Positions 25,488 to 33,683 of a DNA stretch of 64,000 bases are shown piece after piece. Position 1 is the stretch's first letter; the number at the start of each line of letters is the position of its first letter. The translations under genes and the position numbers were made by a program. The notes beneath the pieces are model-generated. The model saw only the letters and a program-made list of their open reading frames with translations, was not told where the DNA came from and searched no databases. Source of the DNA: an uncultured Clostridia bacterium (lineage in GTDB: Bacteria > Bacillota > Clostridia > UMGS1883); contig CANPZO010000003.1 of the NCBI GenBank assembly GCA_947589005.1, forward strand, positions 1-64,000, read 5' to 3'.

Positions 25488-26081
25488 GTGCAGGTTGTCG
25501 CGGCTACCCACAACAAAAATAAGGTTCGGGAGTTCAGGGAGATACTTGGCCCGCTGGGATACGAGGTGCTCAGCGCGGAGGAGGCGGGCTATTTTTACGA
25601 ACCGGAGGAGACGGGCTCGACCTTTATGGAAAATTCTCTCATAAAGGCAAGAGCCATATATGCCGCCTGTCACAGGGCCGCGATAGCGGACGACAGCGGA
25701 TTGGTTATCGACGCTCTCGGCGGAGAGCCTGGGGTGTACAGCGCGCGCTACGGCGGGCTCGAAAAAAACGAGGACAGGGTCAGCCTCGTCCTGTCAAAAA
25801 TGGAAAACGTACCCGACGAAGAGCGGACGGCCCGTTTTTGCTGCGCCATAGCCTTTGTGTCCGGCGACGGAACCGAGGTGACCGCCGAAGGGAAGGTTGA
25901 GGGTGTCATAACCCGCGCGCCCGAGGGCGAAAACGGCTTCGGCTATGACCCGATTTTTTACTCGCCCGAGCTGGGCATGACCTTTGCCCGCGCCGGCGCG
26001 GACGAGAAAAACGCCGTCAGCCACCGAGGACGCGCGCTTAGGAGCCTGAGCGAAAAGCTGGGCGGCGCGCCGGCCAAATAA
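25488..26081 (+). CDS. rdgB: XTP/dITP pyrophosphatase
   Basis: 197 residues of the HAM1/RdgB family: N-terminal VAATHNKNKVREF, TFMENSLIKA, the DDSGLVIDALGGEPGVYSAR active region, and GENGFGYDPIFY with SHRGRALR near the end. It removes deaminated purine nucleotides from the pool. The GTG start at 25488 follows AAAGGGGAG by about six bases; the TTG six bases earlier is too close to that site. Confidence 0.94.
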   Translation: MQVVAATHNKNKVREFREILGPLGYEVLSAEEAGYFYEPEETGSTFMENSLIKARAIYAACHRAAIADDSGLVIDALGGEPGVYSARYGGLEKNEDRVSLVLSKMENVPDEERTARFCCAIAFVSGDGTEVTAEGKVEGVITRAPEGENGFGYDPIFYSPELGMTFARAGADEKNAVSHRGRALRSLSEKLGGAPAK

Positions 26082-26086
26082 AAACA

Positions 26087-26104
26087 GGGCGGCCGAAGCC
26101 GCCC
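26087..26104 (-). terminator. Terminator of the 44-residue gene
   Basis: GGGCGGC, loop CGAA, GCCGCCC. On the minus strand the stem is followed by TGTTTTTATT, so it mainly serves the small minus-strand gene; it also follows rdgB. Confidence 0.7.
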
Positions 26105-26118
26105 GTTGAACAGAGGGT

Positions 26119-26253
26119 TTAGTTGCAGCCACAGCCGCAGTCGTTGCCGCAGTTGTTGTTGCAGCCGCAGCCGTTGTTGCCGTAACCGCCGAGAAGGATG
26201 ATGATGATGATTATCCATATCCACTGACAGCCGTTATTGTTGCATCCGAACAT
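26119..26253 (-). CDS. 44-residue Cys/Gly/Asn-rich membrane microprotein
   Basis: Found by reading the minus strand. The ATG at 26253 follows AAGGAG by eight bases and the frame ends TAA at 26119. The protein starts MFGCNNNGCQWIW, has a run of six Ile and two Leu (a short membrane segment), then ends in GGYGNNGCGC and a tail of Cys, Asn, Gly and Asp. Eight cysteines sit in 44 residues. Layout recalls the small YjcZ-type sporulation proteins and other Gly-rich coat-associated peptides, but no firm family is claimed. It has its own ribosome site and terminator, which argues for real expression. Confidence 0.75.
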   Translation of the reverse strand: MFGCNNNGCQWIWIIIIIILLGGYGNNGCGCNNNCGNDCGCGCN

Positions 26254-26407
26254 AAAATTTTGCTCCTTTAAAAGTTATTTGCAGACGGCCATTGCCGTTT
26301 ACAGTATATACTATGAAAATTGTCGAAAAATGTTCCACTGTTTCGGGTTAAATACTTTTGACCGGGAAATAATAAGTTTGAAAATCACAAGAAAGGATTT
26401 GAACATT

Positions 26408-26815
26408 TTGAAACGATTTTTATTTATCATCGCGGCTATGGTAATAGCTCTTTCCGCCTGCTCCGGCGGCGATAAGAGCAGCGACAACGGCGGTTCGGAC
26501 ACCAACCAGTCCGCCAGCGCCGGTCTTAATGACCGCGGCGACGTACCCAGCGGCGGCACCTACGGCAGCGGCAGCGAGAATGACGCCAAGTCCGGCAAGG
26601 ACGACGACGGCAAGACCGGACCCAACGACAGCATCGACGGCGACGGCATCATTGACGACGCAAACAAGGATGGCAAGGATATGGTGGACGACGCCAAAAA
26701 GAGCGTTGACGACGCGGCCCGCGGCGTGGGCGACGGCGCCAAGGACGTTATCGACGGCGCCGAAAACGCCATCGACGACGTGACCGGCGGCAACAACGCC
26801 AACAACAACAGATAG
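26408..26815 (+). CDS. Asp/Gly/Lys-rich lipoprotein of unknown function
   Basis: 135 residues. Signal peptide MKRFLFIIAAMVIALSAC with lipobox LSAC. The mature part is low-complexity: a Ser/Gly/Asp linker, then short amphipathic units around DDAKKSVDDAARGVGDG and DVIDGAENAIDDV, ending in an Asn-rich tail. The TTG start at 26408 lies ten bases after AAAGGA. Strongly acidic, probably extended on the cell surface or in the spore envelope. Family unknown. Confidence 0.75.
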   Translation: MKRFLFIIAAMVIALSACSGGDKSSDNGGSDTNQSASAGLNDRGDVPSGGTYGSGSENDAKSGKDDDGKTGPNDSIDGDGIIDDANKDGKDMVDDAKKSVDDAARGVGDGAKDVIDGAENAIDDVTGGNNANNNR

Positions 26816-26863
26816 TTCCCGTGGGGCGGCGCCCCACCTACATAGACAAACGGAGGTATTTTA

Positions 26864-28123
26864 ATGAAAAAAATTCAGTTGAAGGACGGTATTGACCTTT
26901 ATCTCAACAGAGACGGGAAGTTCAAGACCTACATGGCCAGCGTAATTTTTTACCGGCCGCTGACAAGGGAGGGAGCCTCCTACGGCTCGCTCCTGACCGG
27001 TATGCTGAAAATGGGCAACCGGCTTTGCCGCACAAACCGCGAGCTCAATATCGAGTTAGACAAGCTCTACGGCGCGTGGATAGGCTGTTCGTCGGGCAAG
27101 CGGGGAGAGGAGCAAAATATTCGCGTCGCCGCCGAGACGGTCTGCGACGAGTTCCTGCCCACGCCCGTTTTTGACAGAGTGTTGGAGCTTTTGTTCGCGA
27201 CGGCCTTCGGTGGCGGCGTGGACGGAAAATTTGACCCCGACAAGGTAAATCAGGAAAAGATAAACCTCATCGACCGCATCCGCAACCAGATAAACGACAA
27301 ACGCTATTACGCTTCCATGCGCCTGGACGAGATTATGTTCGAGGGCGAGGGCTGCGGCGTCAACAGCCTGGGCTATGAGGAGGATGTGGAAAAAATAACT
27401 CCCGAAAGCCTCTATGACTATTACCGTGAGGTCATAAACACATCCGGCATAAGCATCATTTTCACCGGCAACTTTGACGAGGCCGCCGCGGAAAAGGCCG
27501 CCCGCCGGGCCGTGGAGTCCCTGCCCGCCCGCGAGGCCGCCCATACGCTGGCAAAAATCAAGTCCGAGGTGGGCGAGGTCAAGCGCGTGACCGACCACAT
27601 GGACGTGACCCAGGGCAAGCTGGCCATAGGCATGCGCACCGGCATCGCCCCCACCGACGATATGGCCTGGGCGCAGCGGGTGTTCAGCGTCATCTACGGC
27701 GGCGGCCCCAGCAGCAAGCTTTTCAACAATGTACGCGAACGCCTCAGCCTGTGCTATTACGCCTCGTCCTGGCCGAACGACCTGCTGGGCGTGCTGAACA
27801 TATCCAGCGGCATCGAGTTCCAAAACTTTGACGCCGCGTACAACGAGATAATGGCCCAGCTTCAGGCCATGAGTGACGGCGATTTTACCGACGAGGACAT
27901 CGACGTCGCAAAAAAGGAGATATGCAACGGCTACCGTTCGAGGCTGGACAGCGTGGAGGCAATGGAGGGCTTCCACACCGGCCAGATACTGCTGGGGCGC
28001 GACATGACCGTTCAGCAGGCGATTGAAAAAATCGAAAATGTCACGAGGGCCGAGATAATCGACGCGGCCAACCGGGTCAAGCTGGACACGGTCTACTTCC
28101 TTGCCGGAAAGGAGGAGGCGTAA
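26864..28123 (+). CDS. M16-family protein without zinc motif (YfmF-like)
   Basis: 419 residues with the M16 (insulinase/processing peptidase) two-lobe layout. Family blocks such as GGGPSSKLFNNVRERLSLCY are clear in the C-terminal half. The HxxEH zinc motif is missing in the N-terminal half, as in YfmF/AlbF-type partners. It probably forms a heterodimer with the next gene product, which has the motif. The two genes abut directly (stop 28123, start 28124). Confidence 0.87.
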   Translation: MKKIQLKDGIDLYLNRDGKFKTYMASVIFYRPLTREGASYGSLLTGMLKMGNRLCRTNRELNIELDKLYGAWIGCSSGKRGEEQNIRVAAETVCDEFLPTPVFDRVLELLFATAFGGGVDGKFDPDKVNQEKINLIDRIRNQINDKRYYASMRLDEIMFEGEGCGVNSLGYEEDVEKITPESLYDYYREVINTSGISIIFTGNFDEAAAEKAARRAVESLPAREAAHTLAKIKSEVGEVKRVTDHMDVTQGKLAIGMRTGIAPTDDMAWAQRVFSVIYGGGPSSKLFNNVRERLSLCYYASSWPNDLLGVLNISSGIEFQNFDAAYNEIMAQLQAMSDGDFTDEDIDVAKKEICNGYRSRLDSVEAMEGFHTGQILLGRDMTVQQAIEKIENVTRAEIIDAANRVKLDTVYFLAGKEEA

Positions 28124-29398
28124 ATGAAATTTACCAAAAAGTATGACAGCCTTCTCAAGGACTGTATTTATGAGGGCGAACATAAAAGCGGCCTTAAGGT
28201 CATTATCCTTCAGAAGAACACCGCGAAGAAGTACGCTACCTTCAGCACCTGCTACGGCTCGATAAACACCGAGTTCGTTGTCCCCGGCGAGACCGAGGTT
28301 ACCAAGGTGATAGACGGTGTGGCCCACTTCCTCGAGCACAAGGTCTTTGAGCAGCCCGACGGCACCAACGCCTTTTCCCTGTTCAAGGGGGCCGACGTCA
28401 ACGCCTTCACCAGCTTCGGCGTGACGAATTATCTGTTCAGCTGTACCGATTACTTCTATGAAAACTTCCGCCAGCTTTTGAGCTATGTCCAGACTCCTTA
28501 CTTCACCGAGGAAAACGTGGAAAAGGAGAAGGGCATCATCGCTCAGGAGGTCAGAATGTACGACGACGACCCGGGGCAGGTGTGCTTTTATAACTGCTTA
28601 AAGGGCCTTTACAAAAATCACCCCGTCCGCACCGAGATTGCCGGCAGCGTCGAGGAGGTTATGAAAACCACTCCCGAGCTGCTCTATAAGTGCTACAACA
28701 CCTTCTACCATCCCTCCAATATGGCGGTTATCTGCGTGGGCGATATCGACCCCGAGAAGGTGGGCGATATCGTGGACGAGCTGATAACCAAGGATAAGCC
28801 CGAGGGCGAGATACGCCAGGTGTTCCCCTCCGAGCCGGACGAGATAGTCTCGCCCGAAACCGAGGCCCGTTTTGAGATAGCCATGCCGAGATTTTCTCTG
28901 GGCTTCAAGGATATCGAGACCGGCGGCGATATGCTTCGGCGCGATATAGTCACCTCCGCCCTGCTGAAGGTGCTTGTGGGCGGCAGCTCGCCCCTTTTTG
29001 AGCGGCTGTACGGCCAGGGCCTCATAAACTGGAGCTTCGGCGGCTATTACGAGTACGAAAGGAGCTTCGCCTTCGCCGAAATAGGCGGCGAGAGCAATGA
29101 CCCCAAGGCCGTGGCCGACGCCGTGCAGGAGGAAATTGCCCGCGTAAAGCGTGAGGGCATCGACCCCGAGGCTTGGCGGCGGGCCATGAATGTCCTTTAC
29201 GGACGCTACATCAGGCTCATGGGCGGCGATGTGGAGGACATCGGCAACGAGTATATGTTCTCGTTCCACCGTGGGGTAGACCTGACATCATACCCCGACG
29301 TATGGAAAACCGTGACAATAGAAGACGGCATGGAACGCCTTAACTCTCTCTTTGTGCCCGAACGCTCGAGCCTGAGCATAATTTATCCGAAAGAATAA
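28124..29398 (+). CDS. M16 zinc peptidase (YfmH-like)
   Basis: 424 residues. The zinc motif HFLEH lies near residue 67 (GVAHFLEHKVFE), with the downstream Glu in the VEKEKGIIAQEVRMY block. The second lobe contains VGGSSPLFERLYGQGLI. It should be the catalytic half of an M16 heterodimer with the preceding gene; such pairs process small peptides or signal-like substrates in Firmicutes. Cytoplasmic, no signal peptide. A strong terminator follows. Confidence 0.92.
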   Translation: MKFTKKYDSLLKDCIYEGEHKSGLKVIILQKNTAKKYATFSTCYGSINTEFVVPGETEVTKVIDGVAHFLEHKVFEQPDGTNAFSLFKGADVNAFTSFGVTNYLFSCTDYFYENFRQLLSYVQTPYFTEENVEKEKGIIAQEVRMYDDDPGQVCFYNCLKGLYKNHPVRTEIAGSVEEVMKTTPELLYKCYNTFYHPSNMAVICVGDIDPEKVGDIVDELITKDKPEGEIRQVFPSEPDEIVSPETEARFEIAMPRFSLGFKDIETGGDMLRRDIVTSALLKVLVGGSSPLFERLYGQGLINWSFGGYYEYERSFAFAEIGGESNDPKAVADAVQEEIARVKREGIDPEAWRRAMNVLYGRYIRLMGGDVEDIGNEYMFSFHRGVDLTSYPDVWKTVTIEDGMERLNSLFVPERSSLSIIYPKE

Positions 29399-29449
29399 GG
29401 TATGGCGGAATAAAGCCGATTATCAAGAAACGCTACAAATAACCGACAA

Positions 29450-29492
29450 AGCATGAAATCTCGGGCATGGGTCTCGGGATTTCATGCTTTTT
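29450..29492 (+). terminator. Terminator after the M16 pair
   Basis: AGCATGAAATC and GATTTCATGCT pair (11 bp) and are followed by TTTT. Confidence 0.85.
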
Positions 29493-29578
29493 ACCGAAAT
29501 GGAGTCCCTTTCGGGTTTCTCATTAATTTACAGGCCGATACGGCGCCCGGGGCGCCATATTTTTATTGCTCAAAAGGC

Positions 29579-29607
29579 TTGACAAACACTGGAAATTGCA
29601 TTATAAT
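29579..29607 (+). promoter_or_regulatory. Consensus SigA promoter of the fatty acid operon
   Basis: TTGACA (29579-29584) and TATAAT (29602-29607) with 17-base spacing: both hexamers match consensus exactly, so a strong promoter that probably needs a repressor. Confidence 0.88.
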
Positions 29608-29624
29608 TATCTTGTATATGTGTG

Positions 29625-29644
29625 GTCTGACACTAATTTCAGAC
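29625..29644. promoter_or_regulatory. Possible operator downstream of the fab promoter
   Basis: GTCTGA (29625-29630) and TCAGAC (29639-29644) form a perfect inverted repeat with an eight-base spacer (CACTAATT), starting about ten bases after the expected transcript start. It could bind a FapR- or FabT-like lipid regulator, neither of which is in the window. Confidence 0.5.
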
Positions 29645-29689
29645 ATTCGCGGCGGTCTTTGTCGCGCCGCTCTATAAAGGAGAAAAAAT

Positions 29690-30646
29690 ATGTTTAAAAT
29701 ATTAGGTACCGGGCATTGCCTGCCCGAAAGAACGGTTACCAACGACGAGCTGTCCACTTTCCTTGACACCTCGGACGAGTGGATAAGCAAGCGCACCGGC
29801 ATAAAGGTACGCCACGTCATAACTGACGAGACTTTGTCCGGACTGGCGGCCTCCGCCGCTTCCGGCGCCCTTGAAATGTCGGGGGTGAGGGCCGAGGAGC
29901 TGGACCTTATAATCGCCACTACCGGTTCGGCCGAAAAGACGGTGCCCGGCATAGGCTGCATGGTGCAGAAACTGATAGGGGCGAGCTGCCCCGCTTTCGA
30001 TATTTCCAGCGCGTGCTCCGGCTTTTTGATGGCGCTTGACGTTGCCACGGCCTTTTTCAAAAGCGGGCGGGTGAAGAAAATGCTGGTTGTCAGCGCGGAG
30101 AACATGACGCGCTTTGTTGACTGGACGGACAGGAGCACCTGCGTACTCTTCGGCGACGGAGCCGGCGCGGTGGTGCTTGGCGAGGGGGACAACCTCCTTG
30201 CCATAAAGATGCACACTCACGGCGACTTCGACACCGTCGGCATCAACGGGCCCAAGGGCAACAGCCCCTTCGAGACCGTGGACAGGCCGGAGCGCAATTC
30301 CTGCACCTTTATGAACGGACAGGAGACCTATAAGTACGCCGTGGGCGCCATGTCCGACGATTTGGTTGAGGTGGCCGCCCTCGCGGGCATAAGCGTCGAG
30401 GATATACGGCATATAGTGCCTCATCAGGCAAATCTTCGCATAATAATGGCTACCCAGTCGAAGCTGAAGATACCCATGGAAAGGTTCTGCACAGGAATAG
30501 AGTTCCTTGGCAATACAAGCAGCGCCAGCGAGCCCATTGTGCTGGACATAGAAAACCGCAAGGGGCGCTTTAAGGAGGGCGACATAGTGGCCTTTACCGC
30601 TTTTGGCGGCGGCCTTACCGACGGCGGGGCGATTTACCGCTGGTAA
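29690..30646 (+). CDS. fabH: 3-oxoacyl-ACP synthase III
   Basis: 318 residues, full length. The Cys-His-Asn triad is visible: Cys in SSACSGFLMALD near residue 108, His in VPHQANLRI near 245, Asn in GNTSSAS near 275. It condenses acetyl-CoA-type primers with malonyl-ACP to start fatty acid synthesis. First gene of the operon, after AAAGGAG. Confidence 0.96.
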   Translation: MFKILGTGHCLPERTVTNDELSTFLDTSDEWISKRTGIKVRHVITDETLSGLAASAASGALEMSGVRAEELDLIIATTGSAEKTVPGIGCMVQKLIGASCPAFDISSACSGFLMALDVATAFFKSGRVKKMLVVSAENMTRFVDWTDRSTCVLFGDGAGAVVLGEGDNLLAIKMHTHGDFDTVGINGPKGNSPFETVDRPERNSCTFMNGQETYKYAVGAMSDDLVEVAALAGISVEDIRHIVPHQANLRIIMATQSKLKIPMERFCTGIEFLGNTSSASEPIVLDIENRKGRFKEGDIVAFTAFGGGLTDGGAIYRW

Positions 30647-30713
30647 GTTACATTGATAATAGTGGGGAGACCCAGTATTATAAATATTCTTTTTCTTGAA
30701 GGAGGAAGCAGAA

Positions 30714-30920
30714 ATGGTATTTGATAAGGTTAAGGAGATCCTCGGCGAATACGTGGATACCGAAATCACAATGGAGACCGCCTTTGACGACCTTGGCATC
30801 GATTCTCTCGATATGCTTGATATGGTCATGAAGGTTGAGGAAGAGCTAGGCGTTGAGATAGAGCTCAATCCCTCCATCACCACCGTAGGCGCTCTTGTGG
30901 AGCTCATTGAGAGCAAGTAA
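30714..30920 (+). CDS. acpP: Acyl carrier protein
   Basis: 68 residues. The phosphopantetheine serine is in GIDSLDMLD near residue 33, in the usual acidic helix bundle. It carries the growing acyl chain. Slightly shorter than the typical 75-80 residues, but both ends look natural; the ATG at 30714 follows AAGGAGG. Confidence 0.95.
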   Translation: MVFDKVKEILGEYVDTEITMETAFDDLGIDSLDMLDMVMKVEEELGVEIELNPSITTVGALVELIESK

Positions 30921-31025
30921 ATTTTGTTTACATGGCTGCCGGACGTACTCCGTCCGGCATAGGCCATGGGCGCGTGAAAATTAACGAGGGGGCTTTGCGG
31001 CCCCTGTTTAAAGGAGATAACGACA

Positions 31026-31970
31026 ATGATAAAGACTCCGCTTTGCGAGCTTTTAGGTATAGAATATCCCATATTCCAGGGCGGTATGGCCTGGATAGCC
31101 GACGCTGATCTGGCGGCCGCCGTGTCCAACGGCGGCGGTCTCGGCATAATTTCGGCGATGAACGCCGGCGGAGACTGGCTTCGGGACCAGATAAGAAAGG
31201 CAAAGTCCATGACGGACAAACCCTTCGGCGTCAATATTATGCTTATGAGCCCTCATGTTGACGAGGTGGCTCAGGTGGTGGCAGAGGAAAAGGTGGCCGT
31301 CGTTACCACCGGCGCGGGCAACCCGACCCGCTTTATGGATAAGTGGATAGCGGCGGGGATAAAGGTAATCCCCGTGGTGGCATCGGTGGCTCTCGCCAAA
31401 ATGGCTCAGCGGGCCGGCGCGTCCGCGGTGATAGCCGAGGGCGGCGAAAGCGGCGGTCATGTGGGCGATTTGACCACGATGGTTTTGGTGCCGCAGATAG
31501 TTGACGCCGTTGACCTGCCCGTGCTGGCCGCCGGCGGTATCGGCGACGGCAGGGGCGTCGCCGCGGCCTTTATGCTGGGCGCGGTAGGCGTGCAGCTGGG
31601 GACGCGCTTTCTCGTGGCGAACGAGTGCAACGTCCATGAAAACTATAAGAAAAAGGTGCTTAAGGCCGGCGACGTGGACACCATAATGACCGGCAAGCGC
31701 CTTGGTCATCCCGTGCGGCAGATAAAAAATCAGTTCTCGAGAAACTATTTCAAGGCCGAATACAGCTCTATCAGCGATGAGGAGCTGGAGCAGATGGGCG
31801 TCGGCTCTCTGTACAAGGCCGCCATAGAGGGCAACGAGAAGGAGGGCAGCTTCCTGGCGGGGCAGATAAGCGCCATCGTCAATAAGGAGCAGCCCGCCGC
31901 CGAAATTATTACCGAGATTTTTGCCGAGGCCGAGGAAGTTCTCAAGGGGGCCGGAAAATGGGTAAGATAG
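31026..31970 (+). CDS. fabK: Enoyl-ACP reductase, flavin-type
   Basis: 314 residues of the FMN-dependent 2-nitropropane dioxygenase-like family: IFQGGMAWIADADLAAAVSN at the N-terminus, AEGGESGGHVG with the catalytic His near residue 143, and PVLAAGGIGDGRGVAAA. It reduces the trans-2-enoyl bond in the last step of each elongation cycle. No fabI or fabL is present in this operon, so FabK is probably the enoyl reductase here. The stop overlaps fabD by 13 bases. Confidence 0.94.
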   Translation: MIKTPLCELLGIEYPIFQGGMAWIADADLAAAVSNGGGLGIISAMNAGGDWLRDQIRKAKSMTDKPFGVNIMLMSPHVDEVAQVVAEEKVAVVTTGAGNPTRFMDKWIAAGIKVIPVVASVALAKMAQRAGASAVIAEGGESGGHVGDLTTMVLVPQIVDAVDLPVLAAGGIGDGRGVAAAFMLGAVGVQLGTRFLVANECNVHENYKKKVLKAGDVDTIMTGKRLGHPVRQIKNQFSRNYFKAEYSSISDEELEQMGVGSLYKAAIEGNEKEGSFLAGQISAIVNKEQPAAEIITEIFAEAEEVLKGAGKWVR

Positions 31971-32869
31971 CCTTTGTGTTTTCCGGTCAGGGCTCTCAGT
32001 ATCCCGGCATGGGCCGGGAGCTGGCGGAGCTCAGTCCGGCGGCCGGGGCAATTTTTGACGCCGCCGACAGCATCCGTCCCGGCACGTCAAAGATGTGCTT
32101 TTTCGGTACCAAGGAGGAGCTTTCGCTCACGGTCAACACCCAGCCGTGTATGTACTGTGTGGATTTGGCCGCTGCCGAGGCTCTCAGGGAGGCCAATATC
32201 GTCCCCGACTGCGTGGCGGGCTTTTCTCTGGGCGAGATACCGGCCATAGCTTTTGCGGGCATGCTGTCGGAGGCTGAGGCTTTCCGTCTTGTGACGCTCC
32301 GCGGAAAATACATGAACGACGCCGCCGAGACCGAGGGCGGCGGTATGGCCGCCTGTGTAAAGCTTCCCAACGAGGTTGTGGAAGGACTTGCGGCAAAATA
32401 CGATAAAATTTATCCGGTGAACTATAACTGTCCCGGCCAGCTTGTGGTGGCCGGCAGCAAGGAGGAGCTTCCGGCCTTTTCAGCCGATGTTAAGGCGGCC
32501 GGAGGCAGGGCAATCCCCCTGGCGGTGAGCGGGGCCTTCCATTCGCCCTTTATGGCGGAGGCGGCCCGGCGGCTCTATGCCGACATGGAGAATTTGACCT
32601 TCGCGGAGCCGGTGGTGCCGGTGTATTCAAACTACACCGCCCGTCCCTATGACGCTCCTCCGGCGGAGCTGCTACGTGAGCAGATACAAAATCCCGTCCG
32701 CTGGCAGAGCATTGTTGAAAATATGGTGGCGGACGGCGTCGATACCTTTATCGAGGTTGGCCCCGGGAAGACACTCTCGGGCCTTATAGCAAAAATCGCT
32801 CCCGATGTAAGGGTGTTCGGCGTGGAGAATAAGGAAACCTTTGACGCGGCGCTTGCCGCGCTGAAATGA
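31958..32869 (+). CDS. fabD: Malonyl-CoA:ACP transacylase
   Basis: 303 residues. It starts MGKIAFVFSGQGSQYPGMG; the nucleophile Ser is in AGFSLGE near residue 89 and the His in SGAFHSPFM near 198. A C-terminal GPGKTLSGL block is present. It loads malonyl groups onto ACP. GGGGG lies six bases before the ATG inside the fabK end. Confidence 0.95.
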   Translation: MGKIAFVFSGQGSQYPGMGRELAELSPAAGAIFDAADSIRPGTSKMCFFGTKEELSLTVNTQPCMYCVDLAAAEALREANIVPDCVAGFSLGEIPAIAFAGMLSEAEAFRLVTLRGKYMNDAAETEGGGMAACVKLPNEVVEGLAAKYDKIYPVNYNCPGQLVVAGSKEELPAFSADVKAAGGRAIPLAVSGAFHSPFMAEAARRLYADMENLTFAEPVVPVYSNYTARPYDAPPAELLREQIQNPVRWQSIVENMVADGVDTFIEVGPGKTLSGLIAKIAPDVRVFGVENKETFDAALAALK

Positions 32870-32885
32870 TAAGGAGGCGTGCCAA

Positions 32886-33632
32886 ATGGCTTTGTTGAGC
32901 GGAAAAACCGCCGTCGTTACGGGCGGCTCTCAGGGGATAGGCAGGGCCGTATCTCTTGAACTGGCAAAAAACGGCGCGAATGTGGCCATACTCTACGTGG
33001 GCGACCGCGAGCGCGGGGCGCAGACGGTCAAGGACATCGAGGCCCTCGGGGTGGAGGCCATGGAAATATACTGTAATGTGGCGGATTTTGAGGAGTCGGC
33101 CTCCGCGGTTGAGGCTGTAAAGGCCAGATTTGGGCGGATAGACATTCTTGTGAATAACGCCGGCATCACCCGCGATAACCTCATCCTCAAAATGAGCGAG
33201 GCGGAGTTTGATTCCGTTATAAGCGTCAATCTTAAGGGCGCTTTCAATATGATAAAACACACCTACCCCATATTCATGCGTCAGAAATACGGACGGGTGG
33301 TGTCCATAAGCAGCGTTGTGGGTCTTGCCGGCAACAAGGGTCAGGCCAATTACAGCGCAAGCAAGGCCGGTATCATCGGCCTTACCAAGTCGGCCGCCAA
33401 GGAGCTGGCCTCCCGCGGCGTCACCTATAACGCCATCGCCCCCGGCTTCATCGAGACGGACATGACAGCCGTACTGCCGGAGGAGGCCAAAAAGGCCATG
33501 TGCGACCAAATACCCATGAAGCGCACCGGCAAGCCCGAGGACATCGCCAATCTGGCCCTGTTCCTCGTCAGCGACATGGCAGCGTATATCACCGGCGAGG
33601 TCATACGCTGCGACGGCGGTATGCAGATGTAA
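32886..33632 (+). CDS. fabG: 3-oxoacyl-ACP reductase
   Basis: 248 residues of the short-chain dehydrogenases. NADPH-binding GGSQGIGRA at residue 14, NNAG near 87, and the Ser-Tyr-Lys set in SISSVVG and YSASKAG. It reduces 3-oxoacyl-ACP in each cycle. AAGGAGG precedes the start. Confidence 0.95.
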   Translation: MALLSGKTAVVTGGSQGIGRAVSLELAKNGANVAILYVGDRERGAQTVKDIEALGVEAMEIYCNVADFEESASAVEAVKARFGRIDILVNNAGITRDNLILKMSEAEFDSVISVNLKGAFNMIKHTYPIFMRQKYGRVVSISSVVGLAGNKGQANYSASKAGIIGLTKSAAKELASRGVTYNAIAPGFIETDMTAVLPEEAKKAMCDQIPMKRTGKPEDIANLALFLVSDMAAYITGEVIRCDGGMQM

Positions 33633-33683
33633 GCGGACTCGGTCCGTACAGCAAATTCTCAGTATAAAGAAGGATGAACTAAT

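Noticed and set aside
25958-26224. A His/Gln/Leu/Arg-rich minus-strand frame near the rdgB end
   Set aside because: It is an out-of-frame reading of the 44-residue Cys-rich gene running into rdgB antisense; the in-frame small gene has the ribosome site.
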